Source of the DNA: Capsaspora owczarzaki ATCC 30864 | Taxonomy: Eukaryota > Opisthokonta > Filasterea | NCBI RefSeq assembly: GCF_000151315.2 | Contig: NW_011887300.1 | Location: 490,329-554,328, forward strand | DNA length: 64,000 nucleotides | Direction: 5' to 3' | In this document: positions 24,447 to 36,285 of the stretch, piece by piece | How the letters are laid out: each line of letters opens with the position of its first letter | Numbering within the stretch: the first letter of the stretch is position 1 | Notes under the pieces: generated by a model | What the model was told of the DNA's origin: nothing | Databases searched by the model: none | The model's input: only the letters and a program-made list of their open reading frames with translations | Made by a program: the position numbers and the translations under genes

Positions 24447-24682
24447 GAACGCCTCTTGTTTTTTTGCTGATTTCGCTGGTCTCGAGACACTTTCTGGGTT
24501 TTGATACTCGAGTTTATTCGTGCGTGCAGCCTTTGCTGTATTTTTTTTTTGTTCTGCGCCGTGCTGCTGTCTGAACCGAGTCAAGTACACTTTATTGATC
24601 ACTCTGTTCTTTTGTCTTTTTGTCCTTTTTGGCGCCAACCAAATTTCGTGCAAAACCACTCTTTTTTTTTTTCTTTTCACTC

Positions 24683-27046
24683 ATGTTGAAGAAACGCGTC
24701 ACCTTCCGTGAACCGCTCTTCTCGCAATCAACACAGTCATCAACGTCGTCGTCGCAGATATCGTGTGCACAGAGCAGCTTGCTGAGGTCGTCGCCGTACG
24801 CTGCCCAGCCGTTGAGTGTTTTGACACAGACAGGACCGGACGTGCGCGCAGCGTCCACCGCAGCGATGGCCGCCCTGCGCCATGCCACTCTCCTCCAAGA
24901 CAAGGCATCCAGCTTGACCATTGCATCATCATCATCATCAACGACAGTTGTGGCTGCATCGGTGCCGGAGCGCGACGATCGGTCAGTGTTGCAAAACTGC
25001 TCGCCAGTTTGCAAGAGCAGCAGCAGCAGCAGCAGTCCACCCCGCAATCCGCGCACACACCCCCTTGAATCCGCAAGAGTGCGTCCCACGGCAACAATCA
25101 GCACTCCAGGCACCAGCGCGGCAGACGTCGCAAGCCGTGCTGTTGCAGCGTCGGTCTCGGCGTTGAACTTGCAAGAGAGTGAAACAACCAATCTGAAACA
25201 AGCTTCCACGAGTTTTCCCGCGCTCACGTCATCCGCAGCACCCGCCGACGCTCGGCCCACCGACGCCTCCCCTGCAGCGCTGGGTCAGCAGCGTGGCCGA
25301 AGCGGGTCGCCGCAGCGGGTGGCGTGCGAAGCAGAGGACAGCGCGGAGTTGGACGAGGTGTGCTTGCTTGCAATCGAGCAGCTCGAGCAGCAGCCGCAGC
25401 AGCAGCCAAAACCCACCACGCCGGTGCCAGTGCGGACGGTGCTCGCCGCGGGTCGGACTGGGCCGTCTGTGCGTCGCTTGTCGCTGGTTGGACGTGTGCC
25501 CGAGCTGCCCGGCGGCGAGTCGCGCGTGCTGGCGTTTGTCGGAGAAGCTGCAGCCGCGGTGACAAGCTTGTCAATTTCATCAATCGCATCCATGTCACCC
25601 CAACCGCACATTCAATCCCCGCTCGTGTCGTCCCCGCCCTTCTTGCAGTCCCAGGGTCAAGCTGGAGAAGCCGCTGCCGCTGCGCCTCAGTTGCGCAAAT
25701 CGCCAGCCAAGCGCACGCATGCAGAATCCGAGGCAGCGCCGCCGCAAGGCGAGGTCATTTGGCTTGACAGCCAGCCCAACCACCCGGCATCCGAGCAAGA
25801 AGGCGAGATATCCATGTCAACTCTCCCAGCCACGAGTCGACCAACATCACAGCAACCGCAACAATTGCCAGTGCAGCGGCCGATCCAACAAGCTCAACCT
25901 CAAAATCAGTCGCCACAACCTCGACAACCACCACAGCAGCAACCTCAACAACCACAAGCACAACAACCACAACAACAAGCACACCAACCACCACAGCAGC
26001 CACAACAGCAACAGCAACAACCATTAGATGCCTCGCCAACAAAACGCCCGCGAATGGACGTGTCCCCATCGTCAGCCCGCAAACTCAAGGGACGCCTCAC
26101 ATTTACGTCGCCAGATGCGTCTCCCACAAAGACGAGTACCAGCAGCTCTGTGATGCATGGCACATCGCCCCCAATGGACACGCGAGGCCACGTCGCTGGC
26201 GATCACACAAACAAACAGACAACCGCAATGCCTACACCAGACAACACGCCGTCACCCAGCTTTCGTCGAGCACTGTTCAACCGCCCAGGGTCACCACTTG
26301 GACAGACACCGCCCGGAGTAGGCGCGGGATTTGCAGGCGCGGCACCTGCAACTGCAAATTCCACCACCAGCGTCTCGCCACCTGCCGCTCGTGCAGTCCC
26401 CCGCCAACAACAGCAACAACAGCAACAGCAACATCAACTACTCGGGAGTGTTCCGCATTTTCCCGCACGCGCCGTTGCTGGAGGACTAGCGTTCGCATCC
26501 GCTGCTCGAAGCAGAGATGCGGACAAACTTGGCATCTACCAGAAGGCTGCCACTGTGCTTGCGCCAGTCCTGACCAAATTGCAAGTGCGCACCTGCTGCA
26601 CCCTGCTTGAGGTGATTTCGACGCTGCTGGCTGCACACCACCCACACTTTGCGCCTCCCACCCAAGTACTCCGGCATCAGCCAGATCCGAGTGCTCGAGC
26701 CGCTGCAGCCCTGCCCGTTTCCATCCCTGTGCACGCCACGGCACCGACAGCCTCGACTGCCCTTGTTCTATCCATTGCAGACCTGCGGTTTATTCTTGAA
26801 AAGTACCGGTCGCTGGCGACTGCCAACCCTCCCGCGTCGTCCATCGGCGCCATGCTCGCGTCCAGCGCGTACTCTGACGCCCATCGTCGCAAGCACCACC
26901 ATTCCGGCGAAATCGTGTCATATCTGCCGGATCTCGCGCTCTCCGAGCTGCTGATCTTTCTCGACTGTGTTGTGTTGCTCGTCGACCACCACATTACCAA
27001 TCGCGAGTTTGTAAATTACCTGTTTTCCACCATGCACGTTGTCTGA
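24683..27046 (+). CDS. Large disordered orphan protein with N-terminal RVxF motif
   Basis: This is a single frame of 787 residues from the ATG at 24683; an in-frame TTG frame upstream was rejected. The first residues, MLKKRVTFREPLF, contain KKRVTF, which matches the RVxF docking motif for protein phosphatase 1. The next ~550 residues are low complexity: Ser/Ala/Pro runs, SPT/SPS sites typical of proline-directed phosphorylation, and a long Gln/Pro-rich block (about residues 385-455). Residues about 610-787 are ordered and helical (YQKAATVLAPVLTKLQVRTC, LSIADLRFILEKYRSL, LALSELLIFLDCVVLLVDHH). I do not recognise this C-terminal domain. A PP1-targeting or nuclear scaffold role is conceivable but is inference from one short motif. 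Confidence 0.68.
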   Translation: MLKKRVTFREPLFSQSTQSSTSSSQISCAQSSLLRSSPYAAQPLSVLTQTGPDVRAASTAAMAALRHATLLQDKASSLTIASSSSSTTVVAASVPERDDRSVLQNCSPVCKSSSSSSSPPRNPRTHPLESARVRPTATISTPGTSAADVASRAVAASVSALNLQESETTNLKQASTSFPALTSSAAPADARPTDASPAALGQQRGRSGSPQRVACEAEDSAELDEVCLLAIEQLEQQPQQQPKPTTPVPVRTVLAAGRTGPSVRRLSLVGRVPELPGGESRVLAFVGEAAAAVTSLSISSIASMSPQPHIQSPLVSSPPFLQSQGQAGEAAAAAPQLRKSPAKRTHAESEAAPPQGEVIWLDSQPNHPASEQEGEISMSTLPATSRPTSQQPQQLPVQRPIQQAQPQNQSPQPRQPPQQQPQQPQAQQPQQQAHQPPQQPQQQQQQPLDASPTKRPRMDVSPSSARKLKGRLTFTSPDASPTKTSTSSSVMHGTSPPMDTRGHVAGDHTNKQTTAMPTPDNTPSPSFRRALFNRPGSPLGQTPPGVGAGFAGAAPATANSTTSVSPPAARAVPRQQQQQQQQQHQLLGSVPHFPARAVAGGLAFASAARSRDADKLGIYQKAATVLAPVLTKLQVRTCCTLLEVISTLLAAHHPHFAPPTQVLRHQPDPSARAAAALPVSIPVHATAPTASTALVLSIADLRFILEKYRSLATANPPASSIGAMLASSAYSDAHRRKHHHSGEIVSYLPDLALSELLIFLDCVVLLVDHHITNREFVNYLFSTMHVV

Positions 27047-27065
27047 TGCATTGTTTTCTGTTGAT

Positions 27066-27067
27066 GC

Positions 27068-27115
<48 letters not shown>
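27066..27115 (+). repeat. TTG/GTT trinucleotide microsatellite
   Basis: About 16 tandem GTT units lie just after the stop of the RVxF-motif protein, in its 3' UTR. Confidence 0.95.
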
Positions 27116-27287
27116 GGGTAGGCGTTTCGATCCTGCTTGTCAAAATATTAATATTCGATCCGGTTTCTTTTTCTTTGTTTCTTTGATAAGTACATCCACA
27201 CATTCATCACATTCATCACAGCCATTACAACCATTTGACAACTAAATCTCGTCACCCCCAATGGCGTAGAGTGCCCAGGTCCTTCTG

Positions 27288-29714
27288 TTACTCGCGGAAC
27301 TCCAAAAACGGCTGCAGCCGCTGAGAGTGTGTGCGCGGGAGATCATACTGCAAAATAGAATCTCCAAACGCAAGTGTGATGCGGTACAGACATGTTTTCA
27401 AACCTGGGACAACCAAGCGGGCATTTTTCACGCGAAATCAGAACCAAACAAGCCAAAAAAAAAACCACTCGCAATCCAAATCAAACACACAGAACTTCTT
27501 ACAATTGCTCATTGCCAGTGGGTGCTGCCGTGACGCACCAGAACCTTGCAATCGAACGAGCGCGGCGCGGCCCTGGGTCTCAACGCTGTTCAGCAAATCA
27601 AGAAGAGACACGACGATTGGCACAATTTGCTCGCGCGACCCTCCAACGCTATCTTCGTCCAGGGCATGGCACGCAATGAATGAAAGCGCCTCGGCTGCAA
27701 ACAGGGTGAGTTGGAGCTCTGAGAAGAGAACGGCCACCTTGAGTTGCTGAGGCTCTTGCCGTGCAAACGCCGTCCATGACGACGATGCGAGCAGATTGAC
27801 AAACTTGTACCACCGAGCCCACGCTAGCCCGACCAGGAACGACGGCCGTAGCTTGGAGAAGAATGACTCGGATGGCTGCTGCGGTTGTGCGGCTGGCGGC
27901 GGCCTTGTTAGTTGGAAGGGCGATGTGACTTGCCGTGGTGGGGGCACGGGCGCAAGCAAGAAGCGTGGCGCTGGTTGCGACGACATCCCCTGCCACAGTT
28001 CTCGCAGCCAACGACGAGGCGTTATGATGGAGTTGATTAGCGCCCAGAGTCCAAATGGCTCCTCTGTCGAAAGCAGGAGACTGGGTTGCGCTGGGGCGGC
28101 TGCGGCGGCCGTTTCAGGAACCTCGTCAAGCGCGGCCACCTTGGCCGCAAACTCGTCAAAGTCGTCGTTGGCGCCGTTGCTCGACATGGGCAAGGTAGCG
28201 GCCAACTTTGACGACAGCGTGGCAAGAACAAGCGTGCATTCGGCCACCAGACGCTTGATGAGCGTCGGGCCAGACGACGTGCTGCCAAGCGATGCGGAAG
28301 GCTGCCCCGCGCGGTACACAACCTCACGAGCCTCGTCCGACTGAGACAATTGCCGAACAAGATCTTGGAACGCCAAAAGACGCAAGAGAGCGCGAGAATT
28401 GTCCGCCGTCGCGCGGCCAATACCATCGCCCGTCTCGTTGGTAGGACGGCCACCGGGTGTCGGCGCAGGGTTGCGTGCAGCGGCCAAACCCGCCAAAATG
28501 GTCTGAGATCGCTCGCTGGCATCCTGCGCGACAAGCGGGAAGGGCAGCGGCTGGCTGAGGAAAATGTTGAAGAGTGCTTGCCGAAGATTCCACAGGGTGA
28601 CGATCGGCGTAAGAACGAGCAGCCATGTTCGCAGGAAGAGGAGAGGGCTGGAAAGGGTCATGTGGTCCAGGACAACTCCGACGGAGCCGTCGTGGCCCAG
28701 AGGCACGTAGGCGGCGCTGTACATGGACAGGTACCGGGGGACGAAGCGAGTGCTGAAGAGCAGGCTCAGAATCGTGCGACCAAACAATCCAAACAGCAGA
28801 TACACACCCAACAGCACGAAAAAGGTCACACCAAGTGCCTCGAAAAAGCTGGTGCCCAGGCTCGCCTTGATGGCAAAAATTCGTCGCTGGGACAGCAGCG
28901 GGAATGTGACCTGCTGCTGCTGCCTGGAGAAAAACAAAAAGGTGTGCACCAGGCCGAGCAAGAACGCTGCAAAGAACAGCAGAAGGCTGTTGGCGTCGAG
29001 GGTGTGATAGTACTCGTGCACGGCATCCAAATCCTCGATCGACTGCGGCTCCGGGTTGGACGTCTCAACCACGCCGTGCACAGTGATGGCCTCGACCAGG
29101 CGATCGTCAACAAGAGGCACATCCAACGATGCATAAAACATCCACGCAGTCACAATGGCAACAACACCATGCAGTAGGGCAAACGCCAACCGCGCAGGGT
29201 GGAGCAAGAGGGCCGTATTTCGCAGCGTTGTCGACCGAACCGTCGGTGCCACTGCCACGGTCATTGTGCAGCAAACGCCAAATGCAAGTGCAAGGTGAGT
29301 GCGTGCGATTACATGATAGAGACGAGAACGGACTTGCTTACCAGAGAACAGCGACAGCTGGACGGTCGCCAGAGCTGCGTTGAGCACGATCGCCGCAATG
29401 CCGCCAGCAACGTATTCGATTGGGAACAGGCTCGCCACCGTGCGGACGATGCTTGCGATAAACCCACCGACGGTCGCAAAGAAGGGCAACTGGAAGCAGA
29501 GGAGGCCAACCAGCTGGCTCAAGAAGCGCGACTCGAGCGAGATGACGCCCGCGATCGCATCATAGATGGTTGCCCATGGGTACAAGGGGCCATACTGCCA
29601 CAGCACGGCGTTCACAGCGAGGCACAGCGGCGCCATGAGGCAGGCAAACCAGACGTAAGCGGCAATCGCGCGTGCGTAGAGCACTCGCTCTGTAAACCAC
29701 CGCGTGTCTGGCGG
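27288..29714 (-). CDS. NDC1: Nucleoporin NDC1 (TMEM48), 5' exon uncertain
   Basis: NDC1 is a multi-span protein of the nuclear pore membrane that anchors the pore and helps insert it (in fungi also the spindle pole body). The main exon runs from 29714 to about 27499. After a GTAAGA donor, the last exon (about 27409-27288) gives CLYRITLAFGD and HSQRLQPFLEFRE, the conserved NDC1 C-terminus. The N-terminal half holds about six membrane segments (for example AIAAYVWFACLMAPLCLAVN, LLLFFAAFLLGLVHTFLFF, LGVTFFVLLGVYLLFGLFG). The soluble half has LLAFQDLVRQLSQ, a family landmark, and an ordered end (LFAAEALSFIACHALDEDS). The first amino acids come from a separate exon: an acceptor CTCCAG lies just upstream of 29714, and a candidate ATG at 29882 (MER) would need a weak GTTTCA donor, so the start is unresolved. 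Confidence 0.85.
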
Positions 29715-30735
29715 CTGGAGACTAACCAAGCAGCAACGGCAAGGACAAGGACAAGCACATGAGTGAGTGAGTGAGTGAGTGATGACGATGCGATGGTCTG
29801 GCCAGTGGGAGCGACACAATGATGGAGACGATCAAGATCTCGTCTTTTTTTTTTTTTTTTTTTTTTTTGAAACCCTTTCCATTGTATTTCCCCAGTCAAA
29901 GTCGAGGTGTTGTCGCGACTCGGGCTTCTGAAGCCTCGCAATGTAGTAACAAGTCTCGATGCAAGTGCACAAGAAGATGATCATGATGATGATGATGATT
30001 TTTTTGCTGTGTAAACCTGAAGTCTGGAACTGAGGACATGGCGTTTCAGAAGTGAATCCGCGTTCCGAATGCGGACAGGTTGAACGTGTCCCGATTTTTT
30101 TTTTCTAGGGATTTCAATCCTACTCGCCGCCACTTTCAGGATGCATGTAGTTATATTCGTAGGTTGGACGAAACGAGAGAAAGGAGCATGAAGTCGAGAT
30201 GCCATCTCAGGGGGCTCGGTTGAAAGTGGGCGGCGGGGTTGATTGCCGATCTGAGCGTATCAGCCTCCAGACCCGCCACCTAAATTCGTCCCACCTACAA
30301 TATTAAGCAAACTCATGGGCAAAAAATGGGCGGACCAGTCCCGTTTGGTCATAGGGCTGACAGGGCGACATTTACTCCACATGTGATGAAACCGAGTGAA
30401 ATCAAGTCTCGCCAATCCCGTTCGCCTTCTTTCCAAGTGCACAAATAACTCACACAAGCAAATTAGAAGTGCAACGGTGTCAGGACCCGAGTTTGCGTCC
30501 GTCCAGCCGGCGAGGCTAGCCGGTGGTAGTTAAAGAAGATTTAGAATATTCTGATATATTTGGATACTGTGAAATAGTGGTCATTGCGCATTTTGTATCA
30601 ATCAATCGACCTTACCTGGCCAATAGTTCTAACGCCCAACCGGAGTCTCACAAACGGGGGTCGAAAAAGCCAACAGGACGGTGCTGTGTCATGGGCAACT
30701 GGGGATTGTCGCGGCAGACAACAATAAAGCTGAGC
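29715..30735. other. Region upstream of NDC1 and 3' of the NTPase gene
   Basis: This region probably contains the missing first exon and promoter of NDC1. It carries a CACTCA tandem, a 24-base T run (29845-29868), and an ATG/ATC-type microsatellite near 29980-30000. From about 30000 to 30735 no gene was seen; base composition is more AT-rich and less ordered than in the flanking genes. Confidence 0.45.
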
Positions 30736-33700
30736 TTAGAACATCGGGCACAAACAGGCAATGTCATCACCAATCAGAACAATGACACGGTCATTGCCGT
30801 TGCGAACGTCCTTCGCCCATGCTCGCGTTGCGTTGCCACTGAACGCCAACACAAGCACAAAATCATAAACTCCGCCGAGTGCCGAGCGGTCCAGATCGGC
30901 CAGAGTCCGAGCAATATCCGAAGCCCGTTGCGATGCAGACGGCAGCTCTTCCCGAGATGTGCTCACATCCTTCATCTGGAAGAGGATCATCACGGGCCTC
31001 GCGCCACCTGCGACGCGTCGCAAGGCAACACGCCCATCTACGCCGGTTGTTGAATTTGCGCACTGAAACACAGGGTGGCTGGGACCCGCACCAAGTATGT
31101 CCACTGCATCCCATGTGACCGTATCAGACGCCGAGGCATTTGTTGAGAAAGACAGGGTTGCAGAAGGACTTTGGGCGGAATGGACAACGTGGCGGTTGGT
31201 GATGAACTGATGCTGCTCTTTGAAAAATTCAAAACGTTGCGCCTCGGCCATGTTGCCAGGGTTTCGAAGATCAAGCTCGATATTCAAGAGGCCACGTGGC
31301 GCACTGCCTCGCAGCGCATTGGATTGAAGACCGAGAACATGGTGAAGCCGAGGCACGGCGATGGGCGGATCGGCTTGAGGATCGCGCGCTGGTCGAGCAG
31401 CGGCCAGCAGCCATGAACGAATCATGTTCAGACGGCTGGCCACCGAAAACAGAACAAACGCCTCAAATGCCACGCCGTCGCCGCCAGCCACTCGAGGGAA
31501 TTTTGACATCGCGATTGACGTGTAAGTTAAATGGCCGCTCATAAACCGGCCCGCAAGCACAGACAGCATGGCAACTGGCATCCGGATGACGATACCCCTT
31601 CCTTCGACGCTTCGAGGGAGGTTTTGAGGGAGGTTGTCATCGAGGTTTTCATCGAGGTTTTCATCGAGGTTTTGAGGGAGGTTGTCATCGGGATAAGTCG
31701 TGACAATAATGCCACGGTGGGCAAGTGCCGCCACGGTGGTAGTACCAATCTCAGTCTCCTCAAAGATCGGAAGGTTGGCGAACGAAAGTTCAACCAAAGT
31801 CTCGAAACCGCTGGCAGTGATCATCCCCGCTGAAACATCAGGCGGGCATCGGCTCAAGACGGCAGCAGTCATGGAAGATCCGAGCATGTCGATGACACAG
31901 CTGATGTTCTGCACACTCGACATGTTGACCGAAGGGGTGAACGGTTGTTGCAACTCAGGATGTCTCTCTACCAACGTTGTAAGTAGAGCAGGAAGGCCGC
32001 CAAGGTCACGGATCAGCCGCCGAAATTCAAAGAGTTCACACCACGATGGATGAACATTCATGCTCCGGAGCAACAAGATGGAAGTGTCCAGGTCGAAGGG
32101 AACAAGGTTGACCGGTATTACTGTGTGGCGCGTGATATTAAACGTCATGCCGCTGGATGCAGTACTGGTGAGAAGCAAAATCACAACGGCTCGGTCTTGG
32201 CGGGTATTGTACCCAACGATCTCTTGGACTGCCTGCTTGAGCCAGTGATTTGCGTCCTCAGACGTCAGTACCGGAGACATGGCTGGCGCCATCAGTTGAA
32301 ACTCGTCAATGTGGACAAAGATCAATACTCGCTGCTGAGCGAGCTGCGGGTTTTGCTGCCGATAGCGTGCCACGATAGCGTCGAGAACGACATCTGTGGA
32401 GAGCGTAGACCAAGAGGCACAGAAAATGCGGTTGCTCGCGGCGCGTGTCAATGATTGGCCGCAAAGACCACGAGCGGCCAGCCGAACAGGGAGAATCAGA
32501 TGAGAATTCGATGTAACACGATCAGCCGGGAGAATCGCATCACCTCCATTGAAGTCGATGAAGAGTTGCAAGGAGTTCTCAAGGAGGGAAACGAGATACG
32601 TTTGCTGCTCAGGTGTGAGAGTAAGATTCTGTTGAGGCTGACGCAGAAGGTTGAGAACCTCGGAGATTGCATGCTGGCCGAAGGTTGTTTTGCCGCAGCC
32701 ACTAATTGTGTTTACGCGGAGCACAGGAAAGTTCCCCCGCTCCGTACGAACGCCGAAAACCGACCTCGCGATGTAGCGCAACATGTGGTTGGTCGCAACA
32801 GGACGGGCTAGAAATGTTCTGGGCGCAGGAGCTTGAGCAGGCAGTTCAAGTGGAGGAAACTGTCCTTCGTCAACGGCCGCTTTCAGAGCGGCGATGGCCT
32901 CAGCAGGATCATTGTCTGATGTGCGACATTTCAAGCAAAGACAAGCCAAACGTGTTAGAAATGCCGAAAACAACCCAACCAACTCGCCAACATCCCAGCG
33001 AAGGCTCACAAGGGGGTAGCTCCCGCAGGTTTTGTATCAGTTGCTCGGCCGCTTGTCGCCGTCTCTTGGCTTCTTGTAGCTGTCGCTCGGCTTCTTGAAG
33101 CTGTCGCTCGACTTCTTGTCGCTGTCGCTCGGCCTCTTGTCGCTGCCGCTCGGCCTCTTGTCGCTGTCGCTCGGCCTCTCGTTGCCGTCGCTCGGCCGCT
33201 TGTTCCCGTCGCTCGGCCTCTCGTAGTGCTTGGTCAAAACGAACCCTGTCGTCAAGCTCTGCGTTGAGCGCTTTGAGCAATCTGGCTCCGACTCTGTTGT
33301 ACTCGACCAACTCCTCATTTTGGTTGGGCACTCCCAGCTCCTGGAGTGCAGCTGCGGCATCAGCTTTCTGACTCTCAGTGACCACGACTTCTGCGCTGGC
33401 TTGACAACGTTGCAAGATCTGCTGGAGGGCAGCGCGCTGGGCAGGTTTGTCGGAAATGGAAGAAATCGAGGTCAAATCGACATTGTCCAAGACGCCAAGA
33501 CATGCGGCCAATGCTTTCAACCGCTCGCTGTCAGCAGAATGCAACGGAAGCAACGTCAGTCAACTCAAATCAAAGCATCAAGACATCTACAGCATACCTG
33601 AAACTTTGATCGAGAGCAACCTGACTCAGGTGACGAGCAAAAGCACGCAAACAAACAAACAAACAAACAAACAAACAAACATAAAAGCAAGCGAAAACAA

Positions 33701-34016
33701 AAAAAAAGTTAGTCGTTTGGTTCGCAGTTGGTCACGGGCCCTCTCACTTGAGACTGAAAGCGAAAGCCATTCACACAACCGCCCACAGAAGAACGGAGGG
33801 GGGTTTGGAAAGACGAGACGGCACGGAGAACAAAGCGAGAGAGAGAAAAAAAAAGCAAAAAAAAAAAAAAAAAAAAGCGGTTGTGCACGCGGTTGCCATT
33901 ACAAGGCCAACTCGAGGGGCGATGAAGACGAGACTCTGACTGCTCCTTACCGCCTTGCGAGTAGCTGCTTCGTCTTCGTCGAGCCCTGCTTCCGTTGTTG
34001 TACGCCTCAACGCCAT
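30736..34016 (-). CDS. Crinkler/RHS-like P-loop NTPase with coiled coil and nuclease-like C-terminus
   Basis: Four exons fit: 34016-33951, 33620-33598, 33527-33010 and 32915-30736. Their summed length is an exact multiple of three and gives 928 residues. After a short N-terminal part, residues about 75-200 include a long charged coiled coil built of EAERQRQ repeats. The NTPase domain has a Walker A (NTISGCGKTTFGQH, about 280) and Walker B (VLIFVHIDEFQLM, about 410) and ILLLTSTASSG beyond. The last ~200 residues contain a Glu-bearing helix (GDGVAFEAFVLFSVAS) and VDGRVAL followed by VMILFQMKD, which resembles the D...(E/Q)xK core of restriction-endonuclease-fold enzymes. This layout is known in Crinkler (CRN) and trypanosomatid RHS proteins. 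The typical CRN header was not recognised. Coding minisatellites lie in both the coiled coil and a DDNLPQNLDEN segment. The gene stands isolated. Function is unproven; the homology call rests on motifs. Confidence 0.65.
31610..31695 (-). repeat. 15-bp coding minisatellite in the NTPase gene
   Basis: Near-identical 15-base units encode repeats of Asp-Asp/Glu-Asn-Leu (for example NLDENLDENLDDN) in the linker before the C-terminal domain. Confidence 0.8.
33050..33235 (-). repeat. 21-bp coding minisatellite encoding a heptad coiled coil
   Basis: Tandem 21-base units encode the seven-residue repeat R-Q-E-A-E-R-Q with few substitutions, so one DNA unit equals one coiled-coil heptad. Confidence 0.85.
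33648..33682. repeat. AAAC microsatellite
   Basis: About eight tandem AAAC units lie in an intron of the NTPase gene. Confidence 0.9.
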
Positions 34017-35254
34017 GTGATACCAAGGAAGGCGCAGTCCCGAACACAAGAAGAAGAGAGGGGGAGTTGAAAAAAAAAAAAAAAAACTCGAAATCAGCTC
34101 GCTTTCAAGGGAAACGAGTAAAGAGATTGAATGACTGAGCCAAGCTTATCAGATTTGGATCCAGCATCTCATTGACAGCAATTGCTCAATTGCTCAAGTC
34201 AAAATCAAAGTATACAGTACGGTTGAGGGAAGCGCGTACCGCATTTGGAACAAACTTGGCAAAGACGAGGCCGCTCAGTAATACAAAGTAAAATAAAATC
34301 AAAAAAGAAAGCGCAACCAAACATGTTCGAACCCAGTAGCAAAAAGAAAGCAAAAAGCACCAAGACGCTTGGTCGAGACAGCTCGAAGTGAACGCTGGGC
34401 GAAATGGGATTCGATCGCAGGCATGAAACTACACGTTTTCATCCTCCTCCAATCGCGCGTATCTCGATTGGACAATATGTCATTATATCTCAGAATACTA
34501 CAAGTCGAGAAAAGAAGCACGAAACACCGCGAAAAGACATGCAAATGGTGAGGACAAGCTCACTCGTTTCGTGTTATCGCCTGTCCTGTCGCTGCATTGG
34601 CCTCTTTTGCCCCGCTCGTTGCTTTGAATGATACTAGAATGAGTGGTCGTCCTAACGCCATGTTGTATTCTGGTGTGCGGGGCGCGGTTTCTGTCATTTT
34701 GAAGCGAACATTCGCGAAAAATGAAGCCGGCCGCAGGCGTTCTTTGAACACTATGTTTCCGTGCTGTTACTGCCGCTGGACTGGAACTGCTGCGACATTA
34801 TTTGAGCATAACTACCTGACAATGAATGCGCTAATCACCACCCTTCACAATTTTTATCGCAGGCCGGTATCAAGCTCGCGGAAGTGATACCCATCGCGAC
34901 AAACAACGCTACGACCGATCAACGCTCGTTTTTCAGCGCACACCGCACGCTTGACGTCAGCGCTCACTTGTATTACATTTGAATGATTTTTGACACGCAT
35001 TGGTGTGCAGCGGGGACCGAGTGCCGCAAGACTGCCAGCGGTACAAGTAAGGGAAGTGACCGATTTGAGCTCACTTCTGTTGGCAACAGAGCGCTTTGCC
35101 AATCGCTCCAAAAGTTACACACACCAATACTGAGCAATGGGCCAACCACTGACAAGATCTCCACGCTTGCTACACTTTTCTCCCCACTCACTCTTCTCTT
35201 TGTTTTTTTTTTTTTTCATCAGATCCCTCTTTGACTGAGAAGGCGGAAACGCAA
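34017..35254. other. Intergenic region upstream of the NTPase and DHX37 genes
   Basis: Divergent spacer of about 1.2 kb. It contains A runs at 34067-34086 and a T run just upstream of the helicase start. A frame from an ATG at 34639 (MSGRPNAMLYSGVRGAVSV) has an even composition but no recognisable relative and no codon bias like its neighbours; it was not annotated. Confidence 0.4.
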
Positions 35255-36237
35255 ATGGCCAAAAACCGAGTTGGATTCAACGCGAAAGGCCGCCAAAGCA
35301 AGCGCACCTCGGGCGCGTCGGTGCTGCCCGGGTCGGCGATGCCAGCAGTTGCACACGCGTCCAAGAAGCACACTGGTACCAGCGTAGGCGCAGCGGGATC
35401 CACTGCACCGGCTGCACAGGCCGCCAAAGTGGCGAGCGCGCTCAAGCTCCTGTCGCCTGCGAACGCCTCGACCGCGACCGGCTCGCCAAGCGCCCAGAAA
35501 CCACTCACAGGCACCAGTGCCACCCAAAGCAAGCCGCACAGCGCGACGAAAGCTGGCGCCAAGGCCAAGCGCGCCGCCGCCGCCGCCGCTGCAGCTGCGC
35601 CACACGTGGTCCTCGTGGACGTGGATGCGCTTGCTGGAGGCTCCCGCGCTGTCACGTCAAGCTCAATGCAGCCCACGCACAGCGATTTGTCGGGTTCTGG
35701 GAGCAGTCTGGGCGGAGCGGCAGTCCCGATGATGACCTCGAGCGACTTTGGCACTGCTGCTGGCTCCTCTGCCTCGCTTGTGGCTATCGACTTTGATGCA
35801 CAACAGGCGGATGGCAGCAATGCACTTGTGATGCCAGGGTCAAGAAAGGCCAGCAAACGCGCGGCGGAATCGCAGGACAATGACGACAGCAAACGGCCGC
35901 GCCTGTCCACCAAGCAGCGACGGCGGCTCGAAGCCATTCTCAGCAAGAAGCAGAAGGCTGCGCAGCGATCGGCCTTGCTCGAGTCACTGGCCATGTCTGC
36001 GTTGCCTTCTGGCCAACTCAACTTGTTGAAGTCGTCATCCAAGCTCGGCCACTCAAAGGAGACGACCAAACAGCTGCTCAAACGCCAGCTCGTTGAAGAG
36101 CGCGTTGGTCTCTCGTTCGCGGCCCAAGACGCACAGGAACTCGGCCCCAAGGCATCCCTGTACGTTCCGCGTGTGGCCGCGGGAGAGGGCAGCGACAATG
36201 ACAGCGGCGACGACGGCGATGATGCTGATGATGATGA

Positions 36238-36285
<48 letters not shown>

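Noticed and set aside
29290-29346. Possible intron in NDC1 (GTAAGC after LSLFSG)
   Set aside because: No AG acceptor follows within range and the read-through gives a plausible continuous protein, so no intron was called.
34639-34887. Possible small gene starting MSGRPNAMLYSG
   Set aside because: No relative, no splice partner, codon use unlike the neighbours; 82 residues can be open by chance.
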